From positions 1-64,000 of the forward strand of contig JAQFVV010006624.1 of NCBI GenBank assembly GCA_028023455.1: a stretch of DNA of 64,000 bases, written 5' to 3'. A program made the translations under genes and the position numbers. How positions within the stretch are numbered: the first letter of the stretch is position 1; every line of letters starts with the position of its first letter. Below the pieces are notes generated by a model that did no database searches, was not told the DNA's origin, and saw only the letters and a program-made list of their open reading frames with translations. Below, piece by piece: positions 1-10,779 of the stretch. The stretch is from Epiperipatus broadwayi (taxonomy: Eukaryota; Onychophora; Udeonychophora; Euonychophora; Peripatidae).

Positions 1-1890
1 CACAAATTAATTATTGATAAGATTACTTACAGGCTAACAAATTTATTGATAAGATTACTTACAGGCTAACAAATTTTTTTTAAAAATAAAGTTTATTTAT
101 AATTGAAAAAATCTAATCTATTGTGGCCGATGTGAAATTTATTCTTTTTACGCAATTACAAGGGGCAGGAATAAATACATTATTGATTTCTGTTAGCTTG
201 TTTTATTCTAAAAGTAAATATTTTCTAATCAATCTGAATTATTTTTTTAAAATAAGAAGTATTCATAATCTTGGAAAACAATTGATAAATATGTAAACAA
301 AATACACAAAATATATACATTTTCCTTTTCAAAATTTAAACAAAGATGTTCATAAGGATTCTCCAGTGGAGAGACCAAGAAACTACCCTTTGTTAAAATT
401 CTAGGCAGTATTTCCATTTCTTTTTCATATCTTTAAATTTAAATCCTATTGGTTTATTAATTTTAAAAATATAAAGGTGGCAGCATTATGCAGTAATATT
501 TTTCTTATAAAATTGAAGAACAAATCAAAATAATTCTTAAGAATGAGTTATAACTGAAAAAGAAAGCTTGTCTTACTACAGGCCACACATTAACATATGC
601 TGATAACTTAATAGTGTTTTTCTAAACTCACACTGATACAAGCTATGGACTGGTTTGTATACACTTTTAACATGTTAAATGAAAAATTATTGAAATAGGG
701 GTATTTGAATTCATAAATTTTATGCATTTGTTGCATGCATGTGTGCATCATCCATTATTTCTCAGACAGCAATTTTCTTGTTTTACACATTGTGTATGCT
801 TTCAGCATATGCTAAATTAATAATGTGACTTCTTTCTTTTGCTTTGTTGCTATACTCTATTATTTCACAACTGCTTTTTTAATAATTATTTTTGTTGCAA
901 TTTTACTATGTATATTTTTTAAATTAAATGATATTACAGATGTACTTACCCTGTGATATTTAGTTTAGTGTAAGAATGATAGAGTTGAAATTCAACCTCC
1001 ATGGATTATGGTCAGCTCTGTTACTTCCGGTATTGAAATCTCTTATGAATTCCAAGCAGCAAATCATTCACTAACTTATGTGTCCTTTATTACAAAATAG
1101 TATACAAGTATACACTCTTAATAATGATTTACCAAGTTTTTCATAAACATATCATTGTTATTAATAACTTGCTATTATGCTAGAGATTTTGATGTTAATA
1201 TTATCCAAGGCAAAGATGATAAACCAAATAAAAAGCTAATACATTTATTATTATAAATTTCAATTATCCAAGTCATTATTTTACTTTGTTGTTTCACATA
1301 CATTCCTATTAGTATCTATGTATATTTGTAAATTTATTGCTTGTTATTACTCCTATTGGAGCAAATAATAAAGATATCAGAAAAAGGCCAATGATCTCCA
1401 AGTTGCAATTGCTGACCTAGCATCACTAGCTGGTTCACATTTTTAAGCCTTTTCAAATACCCTCATTACTATTGATTATTTAATCCTCACATTTCAATGT
1501 AACTTAATCTTTAAGTGTAATAACAACTCTTCTTCGGATAATACTGATATAACTTTTTTTTTGCCTAATAAATAGTTACTAAAGGCATTGATATATTTAT
1601 CCAAAAATAAATAAATCAATAATCTACCACATGACTTATCACATGATTTCAGGTTATGTATTGTTGTTTTAGCAGCATAACTTGCTGTAAACTTTAATAA
1701 GTAATGATAGTGAAGTTCAAAGTAAGTGTAAGGCAGAGAGAAGATAAAAAAATATGCTTTTAAAATGGCAATATGTAAGCTGAAGCCATGTGATAGGTCA
1801 CATGATATTTTATTGATTTATACCAAATTTTGGACACAGAATAGAGATATCTATAGTTATTAAAAATCTAAGGACACTATATTGTATAGA
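1..1890. other. AT-rich DNA, nothing recognised
   Basis: No reading frame, RNA or repeat in this stretch could be matched to a known family. A near-exact tandem duplication of about 35 bp opens the window (bases 1-70, around the phrase GATAAGATTACTTACAGGC). Confidence 0.6.
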
Positions 1891-1894
1891 AACT

Positions 1895-2135
1895 GACCTG
1901 AATTCAGAACCTATATGACTATACAAACAAGTTGGTTTGGAATAAAAACAGTTATATATTTTCAATTTGAACTCTTGGGTTGATAGTATAACATAGAAAA
2001 AAATGGTAATAGTTGAAAAGAAAGAACATTAGATTTTAAAGTTTTAGGTGCAGCATTCCAAGATTCAAAGCTCCTCACAGCTGAAAGCCTTAAGTTGAAA
2101 ATTAGTCTAGAGATATGGGATAGAATGGCATAGGA
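1895..2135 (+). repeat. Decayed family A retroposon remnant
   Basis: The block contains GACCTGAATTCAG and CATATGACTATA-like words followed by TTAGGTGCAG and AAGCTCCTCAC. These occur in the same relative setting in the better preserved family A copies at 3.3, 15.0 and 51.5 kb. The hammerhead region is present only as a ruin: CTCCTCAC, then CTGAAAG where CTGATGA is expected, then TTGAAAATTAGTC. Ends and target duplications could not be defined. A short open frame on the minus strand over this block is not regarded as a gene. Confidence 0.45.
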
Positions 2136-2304
2136 TAGGAACCTATTAAGCACTGTTATCCTGCAAGAATCATTAGTTTTAAAGTTTACCAAAGAGAGAG
2201 TTTGATTGTCTGGATCAATACACAAAAGTAGTTCAGCAGGAATGTATCTGAGGATTTATTTTTTGGCATCTTTCTTTATTTGAAAGACAATACTATTAAG
2301 TAGT

Positions 2305-2775
2305 GTATGAAATATGCCTGTGTTTGAAAAATGTTTTTAATAAATGTGTTTTACCAATTTTTACTTATGGATCTGAGACTTGGACACTTAATAGAAGAGC
2401 AATACAGAGACTTCAGACGACTCAAAGAAGTATGGAAAGATGCATGTTGGGAGGAACAAAAAGAGATCAAAAATGCAATATATGAGTAAGAGAACAAACA
2501 CGTGTTACTGACCTCATTGAAAAAATTAAAAGTCTGAAATGAAGTTGGGCTAGACATATTGCTAGAAGAGATGATAATAGATGGATAATTGAAATCTTAA
2601 ACAGGATTCCAATAGATTGTAAAAGACCCAGAAAGAGACCACATGTGAGATGGATGGATAAAATAAGAAAGTGTGTGGGGGTGATGTGGAGAAGAGAAGC
2701 CAAAAATCGGAGAAGATGGATTGAACTTGGAAAGACCTTCATCCTGCAGTGGATTAATAATGATTGATGATGATG
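2305..2775 (+). pseudogene. RTE-clade LINE, 3' fragment
   Basis: Frames broken by stops translate to the C-terminal part of an RTE-type reverse transcriptase protein. Recognisable pieces include CVLPIFTYGSETWTLNRRA, an ERCMLGG(T)KRD-like stretch, then words equivalent to REQT.VTDLIEKI, RHIARRDDNRW and KRPRKRPHVRWMDKIRKC, ending near FILQW. The copy ends in the CTGCAGTGGATTAATAATG motif and TGATGATGATG tail shared by the other RTE copies here. It is 5'-truncated just upstream of the thumb region and cannot encode an enzyme. Confidence 0.85.
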
Positions 2776-2779
2776 TTAT

Positions 2780-3268
2780 ATTAAACAAAAAACTTTGGAG
2801 CAAAGTTCATAATTTTCAATATCTCAATATAAAAGAACCAATATATAATATGTTAAACTCATATACATATTCAATATCTCAATATAAAAGAACCAATATA
2901 TAATATGTTAAACTCATACACATATTAAACACACTAATGCTCATGGGATATATTGGAATCTGGTGCAGAGGATTGGAATCCAAAATTTAAACAGAATGAT
3001 GACTTGAACTTGAAGGGCTGTTCAAGATGCTACACTTCTGAAAGATCAATTCCCACAAATATCTAATATATTTTAATATATAATAATGGACTCTTCATGT
3101 AAGAAAATAAAAACCAACATTACAAGTATTAACAACTAAGTGGATTTTTTTTTCTAACCAAAGAAGAAAATTTTCTGTTAACTACTAACGATCTTATATA
3201 TCAACCAATTTAAATATTAATAACCTGCCAGAATTTAAATAAATTCAGTTTCAAATATATGTAACAAG
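2780..3268. other. AT-rich spacer with a short tandem duplication
   Basis: Bases about 2816-2925 contain a roughly 60-bp direct duplication built on TTCAATATCTCAATATAAAAG and ATATGTTAAACTCATA. Nothing else was recognised. Confidence 0.6.
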
Positions 3269-3280
3269 TATATCAAGGTA

Positions 3281-3813
3281 AACCACTAAACATCACACGA
3301 TCACCATCTCTATACTAGCACATAATTGTTGTAAACAAAGGCAAAACTCTCCACACAGTAGTGCCACCCTGTGCCAAACAGAGTAATCAGTGGATGCCAG
3401 AAGGCTTGTGCATAAAATCCCTATCTAGTGCCTACTCATTCAATATCCCCAGACTAGTTGCTGGCTTGTGGCCATATGGGTGCTGAATTGAGTTCAGACC
3501 CATATGACTATATAAGCTATTGAGCTTCGATTGAAAATATTAACAATGTTTTCAATTTCATTCTCATAGTTTGTAGTAAAGTAGTGTTAAAAGGTGGCTG
3601 CTGGAGGGTTGCATTAGATCCTAAGATCTAGGTGCAGTGCTCTCAGATCCAAAGCTCCTCACTGATCATGGCCACAAGCCAGAAACTAGTCTGGGGATAT
3701 TGGATGAGTAGGCACTAGATGGGAATTTTATGCACAAGCCTTCTGGCATCCATTGAATACTCTGTTTAGCACAGACAGGGTGACACTACTGTGTGGAGAG
3801 TTTTGCCTTTGTT
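3281..3813 (-). mobile_element. Family A palindromic retroposon with 12-bp target duplication
   Basis: A 533-bp non-coding insertion flanked by the exact direct repeat TATATCAAGGTA (3269-3280 and 3814-3825). Its 3' tail lies at the left and reads CCACTAAACATCAC on the plus strand. The right end is truncated inside the opposite arm. Arms of about 170 bp (roughly 3335-3475 and 3665-3805) are inverted copies of each other. The middle holds GATCCTAAGATCTAGG and a CATATGACTATATAAGC block. Target duplications of this length with one fixed and one truncated end indicate target-primed reverse transcription rather than a cut-and-paste MITE. A hammerhead motif lies in the right arm. The left arm copy lacks the CTGATGA box and has GCAAC for GAAAC. 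Confidence 0.85.
3650..3700 (+). ncRNA. Hammerhead ribozyme motif, family A (core damaged)
   Basis: Helix I pairs TCCTCA (3656-3661) with TGGGGA (3692-3697). The next seven bases are CTGATCA where the catalytic core requires CTGANGA. Helix II is TGGC-CACAA-GCCA (3669-3681), followed by GAAA (3682-3685). Helix III is reduced to the A-U and C-G pairs around a TA loop, followed by cleavage triplet GTC (3689-3691). All helices form, but G-to-C at core position 8 should abolish cleavage in this copy. The element's 3' end is to the left, so this copy of the motif sits in the inverted 5' arm. Confidence 0.75.
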
Positions 3814-3825
3814 TATATCAAGGTA

Positions 3826-5390
3826 GTGGTATTATAAGTAATTTAAGAAAAACGAAATCAATAATAAAATGTAAATAGTGTTAAAATAGCTGCAATAAAT
3901 TTTATTTTATAATTTTATTCCTGAGCCACATAAAATTATGGATGTAAAAGATAGTATACTTTATTAGATCTATAATTTAATTAGTTTATCTTTTATAGAA
4001 CAAAGTAGAATTATTATAAAAGTTGGGAAGAGAAAAAGTTGTACTTGAGAAAATTAATATTTTATTTTACTATCTGCAAGTATATTTGTACTGCACTATA
4101 TGTGTGTTCAAATAGAAACTTTATACAAATCTATTTTGTATATGTTTGTGAAAATGTCTGGGGGCCAGATTGGATGCTTTTGTGGATTTTACTTAACTTG
4201 CCTGCCTGAGGTTCCTAACTCCTGTTCTGTGTAAAAGAATGAAAAAGCAATATTGCAAGTAATAATGACAAAGATTTTGACATTAACAAAAGATAAACCG
4301 CTTCTATTCGTTACTAATAGTTTTATACATCAATCATAATATAATGTGTCTCTTATTATGCACAACTATATGCATTGATTGAATTGGCGTAAACCTCATA
4401 ACCATTGTCAGAAATATACCTTAGTATTTATTTTTTAATTATAACAAGATGTTGTTTGAGATTAATCACATCATTGTTAATAAAAGATGATAAAAAATTT
4501 AATTTTCATAGAAACTGATAATTTATTAGATTAATTCTTGATGTTATTGTTTCTGATGCTGTTATTTAAGTATTATTCATACGAATACATGTAGCTATTT
4601 TTTATGCAAATTGTTTTTCCATAAACAATTTCTTATTGTCAGGAAATCTGTAGCACTTATATAATTTAAATAAATTCAAAATTAACCAGCTTTGTTCCTG
4701 GCCAATGCAATGAAATGTTGAATTTATCGCTTAGGAGAAAAATAGGATTTTTTATACTGCCTTGATAAGGACTCGTAGAAGTTGAAAGCGCTTGGCAATA
4801 GTTATTTTGTTTATTAAAGATTCTCTGTTTTAGCTCTTGACGAATTGTTATATTGTAACCCTGTTTAACTCAATAATGTTAGTTCCATAATTCATCTAAT
4901 ATTATAATTGTTCATTATCCATATTTGTAATATATCATCCATATTAATTAGTTTAATAAATGTTTTGAGAAACATAAATAAATTCTAACTTTTAAAGATA
5001 TAAAGAGAAAGAGATACTGCTTCATATTGTAATAATAATGCATACTCCTGAAATTCTAATGATGTAAATTCAAATATAGGCTAAAAACAAAACTTGGAAT
5101 TTTTTTTCTATTTATACTTATATTTTTCTTAAATAGTGAGACCATAGGCAAAACAGTTATTAATCTAATATTGCTTGGTAAATGGGTATTTAGCTATTTT
5201 ATGTTTTAAAAAAGTAAAACCTAAATAAAAAATACTCAAATAAACACCATAAAAAACAGGAAGAATGATTATAGATGTGTTTTTTATCATTGTTTCTCTG
5301 CAATGGACTTATTGGAGAACACAAACTACAGTGGAATCATTAATAGTATTCTGTTCAAGAAATCAGTCACTTCACTAATTCATCCATTTT
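3826..5390. other. AT-rich DNA, nothing recognised
   Basis: No coding similarity was seen. A GC-richer word, TTGATAAGGACTCG followed by TTGAAAGCGCTTGGC, lies near 4760-4800 and is discussed among the rejected observations. Confidence 0.55.
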
Positions 5391-5394
5391 GCAA

Positions 5395-5800
5395 CTCCAT
5401 TTTCTTCATTTCCTAGTTTTTCAATTCCACTTTATTCTTCCTATCTCTTATATTATCCAGCAATGCCAATCTTTTTTTGTCCTGTTTTTTTGTTTCCACT
5501 TACCATTCCCTTGAAAAAATATTTTGTTAAACTATACTTTTTTCTTAATATACGATAAATCCAATTTCTATATGTATTTCTCATTTCCTCCATCAATTTT
5601 TATTTTTTATTTAAATTTTTCAAAACTTTTTTATTTAGTTTATTTATCCAACTGATTTTTTCCATTCTTCTCCATGTCCACATCTCAGAGGTTTTCAGTC
5701 TGTTCTAATTTTATTACTTACTGTTCACACTTCACAACTCCACAATAGTACACCCAACCCATAGAATTTAATGAATATTGCATTAATTTTCTTTTCAAAG
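5395..5800 (-). pseudogene. Degenerate LINE reverse-transcriptase C-terminal region
   Basis: Reading the minus strand, an interrupted frame gives LKTSEMWTWRRMEKISWINK, then NKKVLKN and MRNTYRNWIYRILRKK. This follows the EAFEMWCWRRM.KISW.D..NEEVL pattern typical of the post-catalytic region of RTE-like and related endonuclease LINEs. It is a different subfamily from the TLNRRAIQ-type RTE copies elsewhere in the window. No intact frame survives, and the ends are approximate. Confidence 0.6.
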
Positions 5801-6224
5801 GTTCACAAAATATTTTCTTTCTAAAAGCAAGTGCTTTTCTTTACCAATGCTATTCTTTTGCAGTAAGAGAGTTTATCTTTTTTGTTTATATATAAGCTGC
5901 AGGTGAAATACAATGGAGTTTTAAGCCATTTAATGTTCTCTAAGTAACAATGCTGAGGTAAGAAGTAATGGTTATTTAAACATAAAAGATACTGGGAAGA
6001 AGATGTCATGGAAAGAGAGAAATTTAAAAAGCATTCTTAATTTAATTTATCAATAATAAGATATAAGAACAATTAGCAGACTTTCACATTCATTGTTAAT
6101 AATTCAAAAAAATTTAAACAATTTTTTTTGCTAATAACACATTTTTAAATTAACTCCCTTAAAAATCAAATTACCCCCTCCCCCATGGATCCAGCACCCA
6201 TATTGAAAACCACTGAGTTAAATA

Positions 6225-6711
6225 AGATGTGATATGTGGGCCTATTTCCATCATTTATGAGTGAATGTTGAATGTATAGAAAATTTTAAACTTTATTTAA
6301 ACTTTACAAATACAAACAACTTGTTAGTCATAACACACAAATTGACAATACAGGTTAGTAATTACACAATGTTTTGAGTAGTATTATTCTCCACTCTTCT
6401 TCAGGTGTTGCTGGCCTATATGCACAGTGACAATATTCGCTTAGAAGTTGTACTCGCACCTTTAGATTCTTGAATATTGAATTTAAGGCAAACACTCTAC
6501 CAACTGAGCTATTCTGTCAAAGGCAACAGTAGAAATTTGATATATTCATATATGAGGGTTGGTTCAAATCCTCCTGAGTCCTTCAATTTTTTTTTAAAAG
6601 TTTAAATAAAGTTTAAAATTTTCTATACATTCAACATTCACTCATAAATGATGGAAATAGTCCAACATATCACATCTTATAATATACCATCATTACAAAC
6701 CTTCAGACAAA
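6225..6711 (+). mobile_element. Family D palindromic tRNA-like retroposon with 14-bp target duplication
   Basis: A 487-bp insertion bounded by the exact repeat CACTGAGTTAAATA (6211-6224 and 6712-6725). Its outer about 80 bp are inverted repeats (AGATGTGATATGT.. at left, ..ACATATCACATCTT at right). Only the right side continues into a unique tail, ATAATATACCATCATTAC, so the 3' end is on the right and the left end is truncated within the inverted arm. In the middle, read on the minus strand, lies AGCTCAGTTGGTAGAGTG, a textbook pol III A box. B-box-like sequences occur in both orientations (GGTTCAAATCC at about 6563; a GGTGCGAGTACAAC version on minus). I infer a tRNA-derived SINE in head-to-head form. 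Confidence 0.8.
6364..6408 (-). ncRNA. Possible hammerhead-like motif, family D
   Basis: Read on the minus strand: ACAC, CTGAAGA (fits CTGANGA), a GAGT..ACTC hairpin, AAAA where GAAA is expected, CATT, then GTGT, which pairs with ACAC. Comparing three arm copies (AAAA, GGAA, AAAA at the GAAA position) makes an ancestral GAAA plausible. Helix III would be a single pair. This is suggestive only. In the second family D copy the motif lies at the distance from the 3' end where families A-C carry theirs. Confidence 0.35.
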
Positions 6712-7109
6712 CACTGAGTTAAATAGTTCAAAAATGGATGTGATAGAATTTAGAAATAGCATTATATGAAAAAAAAGTTTGAAGGATTATTTGCAAAAAA
6801 TAAATAAAAAATTACTTGCCAACAAACTAAAATGTTACTCTTCAGGAATGGGATTAATGGAATTCTTTGCCCAATTCATTTTATTTCTATGAAGAATGAA
6901 TCACCTAAGGTCATCTAACAAATAGATTTAGAAAAGAAATGATTATGACTTGTATTAAATTAAGATGAACAATTTACATTCCTGATAGGAAAAAATTATC
7001 ATCAGAAAAAGCACCAAAAATGTCATATTAGTCAAAAATGCAATTGGACTTTGTATTGCATGGATAAATATAATATACCAGAATTTTCCTAAAGGATTGT
7101 GATGATGAT

Positions 7110-7703
7110 ATATTAGATGTGATAATATGTTGGAATATTTTCATCTTCTATCATTAAATATTGAATGTCTAGAAAAAATTAAACTTTATTTAAACTTTTA
7201 AAATACAAACAACTTGTTAGTAATAACACAAATAGGCAACAAGTGTTAGTAATTACATAATGTTTTTAATTGTATTATTCTCCACTGTTCTTCAGGTCTT
7301 GCTGACCTGACCAGTGACATTATTAGCATAGGAATCAAACTTACACTTAGATTCTTGAATATCAAATTTTAAGCCAACAGCTCTAACCAACTGAGCCTTT
7401 GAGAGAAGACCTCAATTAGTTAGTGTTGCCTTAAAATTTTATATTCAAGAATCTAATGGGGTAAGTTCAACTTGTACCCTAACATTGTCACTAATCAGAG
7501 CAGCAATACCTGAAAAAAGTGAAGATTAATACTACTTGGAATATTACATAATAACTAACATATGTTGTATATTTGTGTGTTATTACAAACAAGTTGTTTG
7601 TACTTGAAAAAACAAATAAAGTTTATAATTTTCTATACATGCAACATTTACTGATAAATGATGGATATAGTCCAACATATTATCACATATAATATACCAG
7701 AAT
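7110..7703 (+). mobile_element. Family D palindromic retroposon, second copy
   Basis: The same family as the 6.2-kb insertion, with inverted arms of about 250-280 bp meeting near 7395. The left arm contains antisense TTAAGCCAACAGCTCTAACCAA, a decayed A box. The right arm contains AATTAGTTAGTGTTGCC and GGGTAAGTTCAACTTGTACC, decayed A and B boxes. Outer ends read TAGATGTGATAATATG at left and CATATTATCACATATAATATACC at right. The last 18 bases recur near 7068-7085, which could be the tail of another, lost copy or part of the target duplication, so the exact boundary is uncertain. Confidence 0.7.
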
Positions 7704-7730
7704 TATATATAGAAAAGATGTTTTCTTCAA

Positions 7731-8632
7731 TGATGTGATGCACTGTGACTTCTCCTTATATGAAGTCAGGAATCTCTCAATAACTATGCCCAGAGAAACA
7801 TGTTAGCCACTTTAACTTTCTTTTTCATTCCCCACCCTAAGTTTTTCCATATTCTTTTCTATCCTGCTCCATCCCATTTCCATAACATAATCTTTGACAA
7901 CTCCATGGCATTTATATCTAAATCCCTCTTATTTTTTCCCAAACCCAGCATAAAAACCAATAACCCACTCTCTGTATAATCACTTTGTTTATATTTATTT
8001 TTCCACAACTTCATTATTTGCATCCTTTCTGCTTTTAGGCATTTACATTCAATTAATAGATGCCTAATATTTTTTATGTCTTCCTTACACAACTTGCAGA
8101 CTAAATCAGCCACATTTTCCCATCTATGTGTATATTCTGTTGTTGCTAAAGATCCCATTTGAGCCTTAAACAGTAAACTACTTTCCTTGCTATTATCATA
8201 AATTAACTCGCACCCAATATTCTGTTTACTTCCATCTATATTTAAACTTTTTTTACTCTCCATCTCTCCAACTCCCTATTCTTTATTAATGCATCTATTC
8301 TTCTATTGCATTCCTTAACACTATAACACTCAACAATTCTCCTAACCCAATCATCCCACCTATTTGTATAAGTATACTGAGATAAATTCTTTATTAAAAC
8401 AAGCAAAACTTACTATATGTATTGCCACACACAGCAAGCATAAGAAATGGTGGTCATGTGATATTTATTGGCATAAATTCTTTATCCAAATCTTCTGCAT
8501 ATCGCATTAGCTTTCTCACCCATCTTATTGCCTGCACTTTAATTACTGAACATTTTCATTTTGCTTTTTGCATCTCTCATATAAAAACTTGACTCATCCC
8601 ATTTCTTCTTGAATTGCCTTCTTTGACGTAAA
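7731..8632 (-). pseudogene. LINE with (CATCA)n tail, 3' part, interrupted
   Basis: The 7859-8263 frame encodes 134 aa ending in a putative zinc knuckle, CKLCKEDIKNIRHLLIECKC, followed by KNKYKQSDYTESGLL. The C-X2-C...H-X4-C spacing recurs in C-terminal domains of many non-LTR retrotransposons. Further upstream (8263-8632) the same protein continues in broken frames. The 3' UTR matches 39.13-39.24 kb, including CTGTTGAGAGATTCCTGA-type sequence and a CATCACATCA tail at the left end. A related copy in the opposite orientation at 38-39 kb is longer. This copy is split by a 78-bp family A insertion. The clade is not assigned. Confidence 0.75.
8395..8472 (+). mobile_element. Family A retroposon, 78-bp insertion with 13-bp target duplication
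   Basis: Flanked by ATAAATTCTTTAT on both sides (8382-8394 and 8473-8485). The paralogous LINE at 38.6 kb has the site once and uninterrupted (38575-38587, opposite strand), which proves the insertion and its duplication. The insert starts with an antisense arm fragment (TTAAAACAAGCAAAAC...TGCCAC) joined directly to the sense 3' end (GCAAGCATAAGAAATGG...TTTATTGGC). The whole hairpin between them is missing. Confidence 0.9.
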
Positions 8633-8639
8633 GTACATG

Positions 8640-9155
8640 ACTCGCGACTCTATACTGCAAATATTTTAACTTAAATTTAACCTGTTGATATAATAAATTT
8701 CGTGGCCCCTGTCCTAAGTAAAAAACCAGTGTGTTATTTATATAAATGTACATTTTTAAAAAAATACTTTGATCCCACCTACGAAGAAACAAATCTTTTT
8801 ATTTACTGTTTCATTAAACTTTTATTTCTTTGAAAAGCCATCTTTTTGTAGTTATTTAATATCGGAAATTAACTTTTAATAGGAAGGAATTGTCGACCCA
8901 ACAGAATTTCTTTTATAAAAAGTTATCTTTAGTTAAATAGTCAATCAAAATAATACTTGTTATTTTTTTGTAGTGTAAATTCATTTAAGTACAACAACAA
9001 TCGGAAAAGTTAAAACTTCAAGTCGGCGTTTGTATGGATTTATTCAAACTTATGATTTTTGTAATTTAAAATAAAGTAAACGAAAAAAGTTATATGTTAA
9101 AATTAAGTTAAATTAAAAAGAAAACAACATTAACTTTTGATCAAAAGGCCAATTA
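8640..9155. other. AT-rich DNA, nothing recognised
   Basis: No coding or repeat similarity noted. Confidence 0.55.
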
Positions 9156-9171
9156 AAATATCTGTGGAAAT

Positions 9172-9288
9172 CGTCAAGCGTTGGTAGCCGAGAGGTCAGC
9201 GCAGCCGCCTTGCAAGCAAGCAGTTGCTTGCAGACAATTGTCGCGGGTTCGCTTCCCGGCGGATGCTTTGAAATATGGGGGGGGGGAG
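9172..9288 (+). mobile_element. tRNA-derived SINE with 13-bp target duplication
   Basis: Flanked by TATCTGTGGAAAT at 9159-9171 and 9289-9301. The head is tRNA-like. It has acceptor-like ends AGCGTT and GGATGCT, an A box TAGCCGAGAGGT (9185-9196) and a B box GGTTCGCTTCC (9246-9256) within a CGGG..CCCG T-arm. Between them is a strong hairpin, TGCAAGCAA-GCAG-TTGCTTGCA. The element ends in a run of ten G rather than A. An isolated functional tRNA gene is an alternative, but the target duplication and the second, decayed copy at 57.35 kb favour a SINE. Confidence 0.8.
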
Positions 9289-9301
9289 TATCTGTGGAAA
9301 T

Positions 9302-10190
9302 TAAAATAGAGACGGTTAAATTGACTTAGACGTTTCCATGGGTTGCCTGAGAATAAAGCCAGGAAAACAGCATACTTTATGGATATAATAAATTAAGCTC
9401 ACCATTACAGCTACATAATTATGAAAAATCTTGAAAAAAATCATGAGTAATATTTATGATTAATAAAAGTAGAAAAAGACCATTCATTAAGTAGGCAATA
9501 AAAACTAAAGGTTTTTTTAGTACCAAGATGCAAACTCCTCTCACTGAATGCTATCTTATTTTAGTACCAGCATTTCCCCACTGATTATTCTATTATTCGA
9601 CATATTTCTTTGAAATATGTTTTTTAAAGACTAAGTGATCTCCATATTACCGTAATAAAACATTCACTCACGTGTCTATTAAGCGCTCTGTCTTTACCTG
9701 GGAAAGAGTTGCAAGTCCCAAATGAACTGTTATATTTATGGTTGTTGCTGTTGTTGTTATTGTTTGATTTTTTAGATAGATAAAACTTTTTGAATAAGGA
9801 TAATCGTAATAGTAACGTACCAATTGGATTAATCACATGGATTTAAGTGAATTGAATAAAAAAGATATAAGCTTCACCTCGGCTGACCCCGCGGTATTCT
9901 TACAGTTAAAATCGATATTTTAAAAAGAAAAAAAATGCTTCTAAAAATAAAATTAAAATGTGACATATATTGTAGATATGATTTAGCTTAATGTAAATTA
10001 GTAACTGGGAATAAATTTTGATACAGTATTTTAAGTAAAAAAATAAATTTAAATATGTACATATCGATCTCAATATATTTTGTTTGGTGTACATAATGAT
10101 AAGGATGTATAACAAAATAACCCTTCATTTCCAAAACTTTTCACAGACGCTTTACAAAAACAATTTTGTAATTTAAAAATCTGAAACTAA
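9302..10190. other. AT-rich DNA, nothing recognised
   Basis: Open frames here are short and of biased composition. No family similarity seen. Confidence 0.55.
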
Positions 10191-10194
10191 GGAA

Positions 10195-10440
10195 GTAAAA
10201 GTAAATAGAGATTATTTATTAAGTCATCTAGATTTTGCAGATAATGTGAATATTTTGCTTCAGTACATTTTGCAAGAGTTAGCAGATAAAAATAGGACAG
10301 TAAGAACAATGATCAATACTAAAAAGTCTAAAATACTATTCAATAGATTTTGTCAAAGATTGATTATCATGACTTAGAAGTTAACAACAACACTTTGGTC
10401 AAATTATCTTATATATGAAATCCTTAAATATTGGTTTGTA
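10195..10440 (+). pseudogene. RTE-clade LINE fragment around the RT active site
   Basis: Translates to LLSHLDFADNVNILL, then ELADKNRTVRTMINTKKSK, and a decayed DYHDLEVNNNTLVKLSY segment. This is colinear with 32.21-32.42 kb of the long RTE copy. The catalytic FADD box reads FADN, so the second aspartate is lost. The fragment is truncated at both ends. Confidence 0.75.
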
Positions 10441-10562
10441 ATTCTGTCACATGATATTAAATTAAACACTTCTTTACTAGAGGAAATATTTTTCAACGAA
10501 AAAAATTATTATTTGTTCACCATTAATAAATTGTACTTTTTTTTACAAAACATTTTATACAA

Positions 10563-10754
10563 TCCTCAACTATCCACACTATCTCATACTGCTGATGCAC
10601 TTGATGTGTGATCAAGTGTGTTAGCAGTATGAGATAGTGTGGATAGTTCAGTGTCATGTGAAAGTCAGTGAAAATCTGAGTTCAAACCCCTATATATTAC
10701 ATATTGGAGTGCAGGTATGAAAAAGCCTGTAATGTATAAAAAAAATTATATATT
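10563..10754 (+). mobile_element. Family B retroposon, short fold-back copy with target duplication
   Basis: A 192-bp insertion flanked by AAAACATTTTAT-A-CAA (10547-10562) and AAAACATTTTAT-G-CAA (10755-10770), 16 bp with one mismatch. The 5' end is a 36-bp-arm palindrome (CTATCCACACTATCTCATAC... and its complement) centred near 10602. It continues into the sense 3' part with a pol III B-box-like GAGTTCAAACCCC and a tail carrying the small hairpin ACAGGCTT-like AGCCTGT. It is truncated before the hammerhead present in the larger family B copies. Confidence 0.8.
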
Positions 10755-10779
10755 AAAACATTTTATGCAAAGGAAGTCA

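Noticed and set aside
4755-4805. Hammerhead-like TTGATAA-hairpin-GAAAGCG motif
   Set aside because: The first box lacks the required CTGANGA. No cleavage triplet or helix I partner follows GAAA in the right position, and there is no family relative in the window.
9172-9288. Functional tRNA gene
   Set aside because: The flanking 13-bp duplication, distorted anticodon region and a decayed relative elsewhere indicate a SINE.
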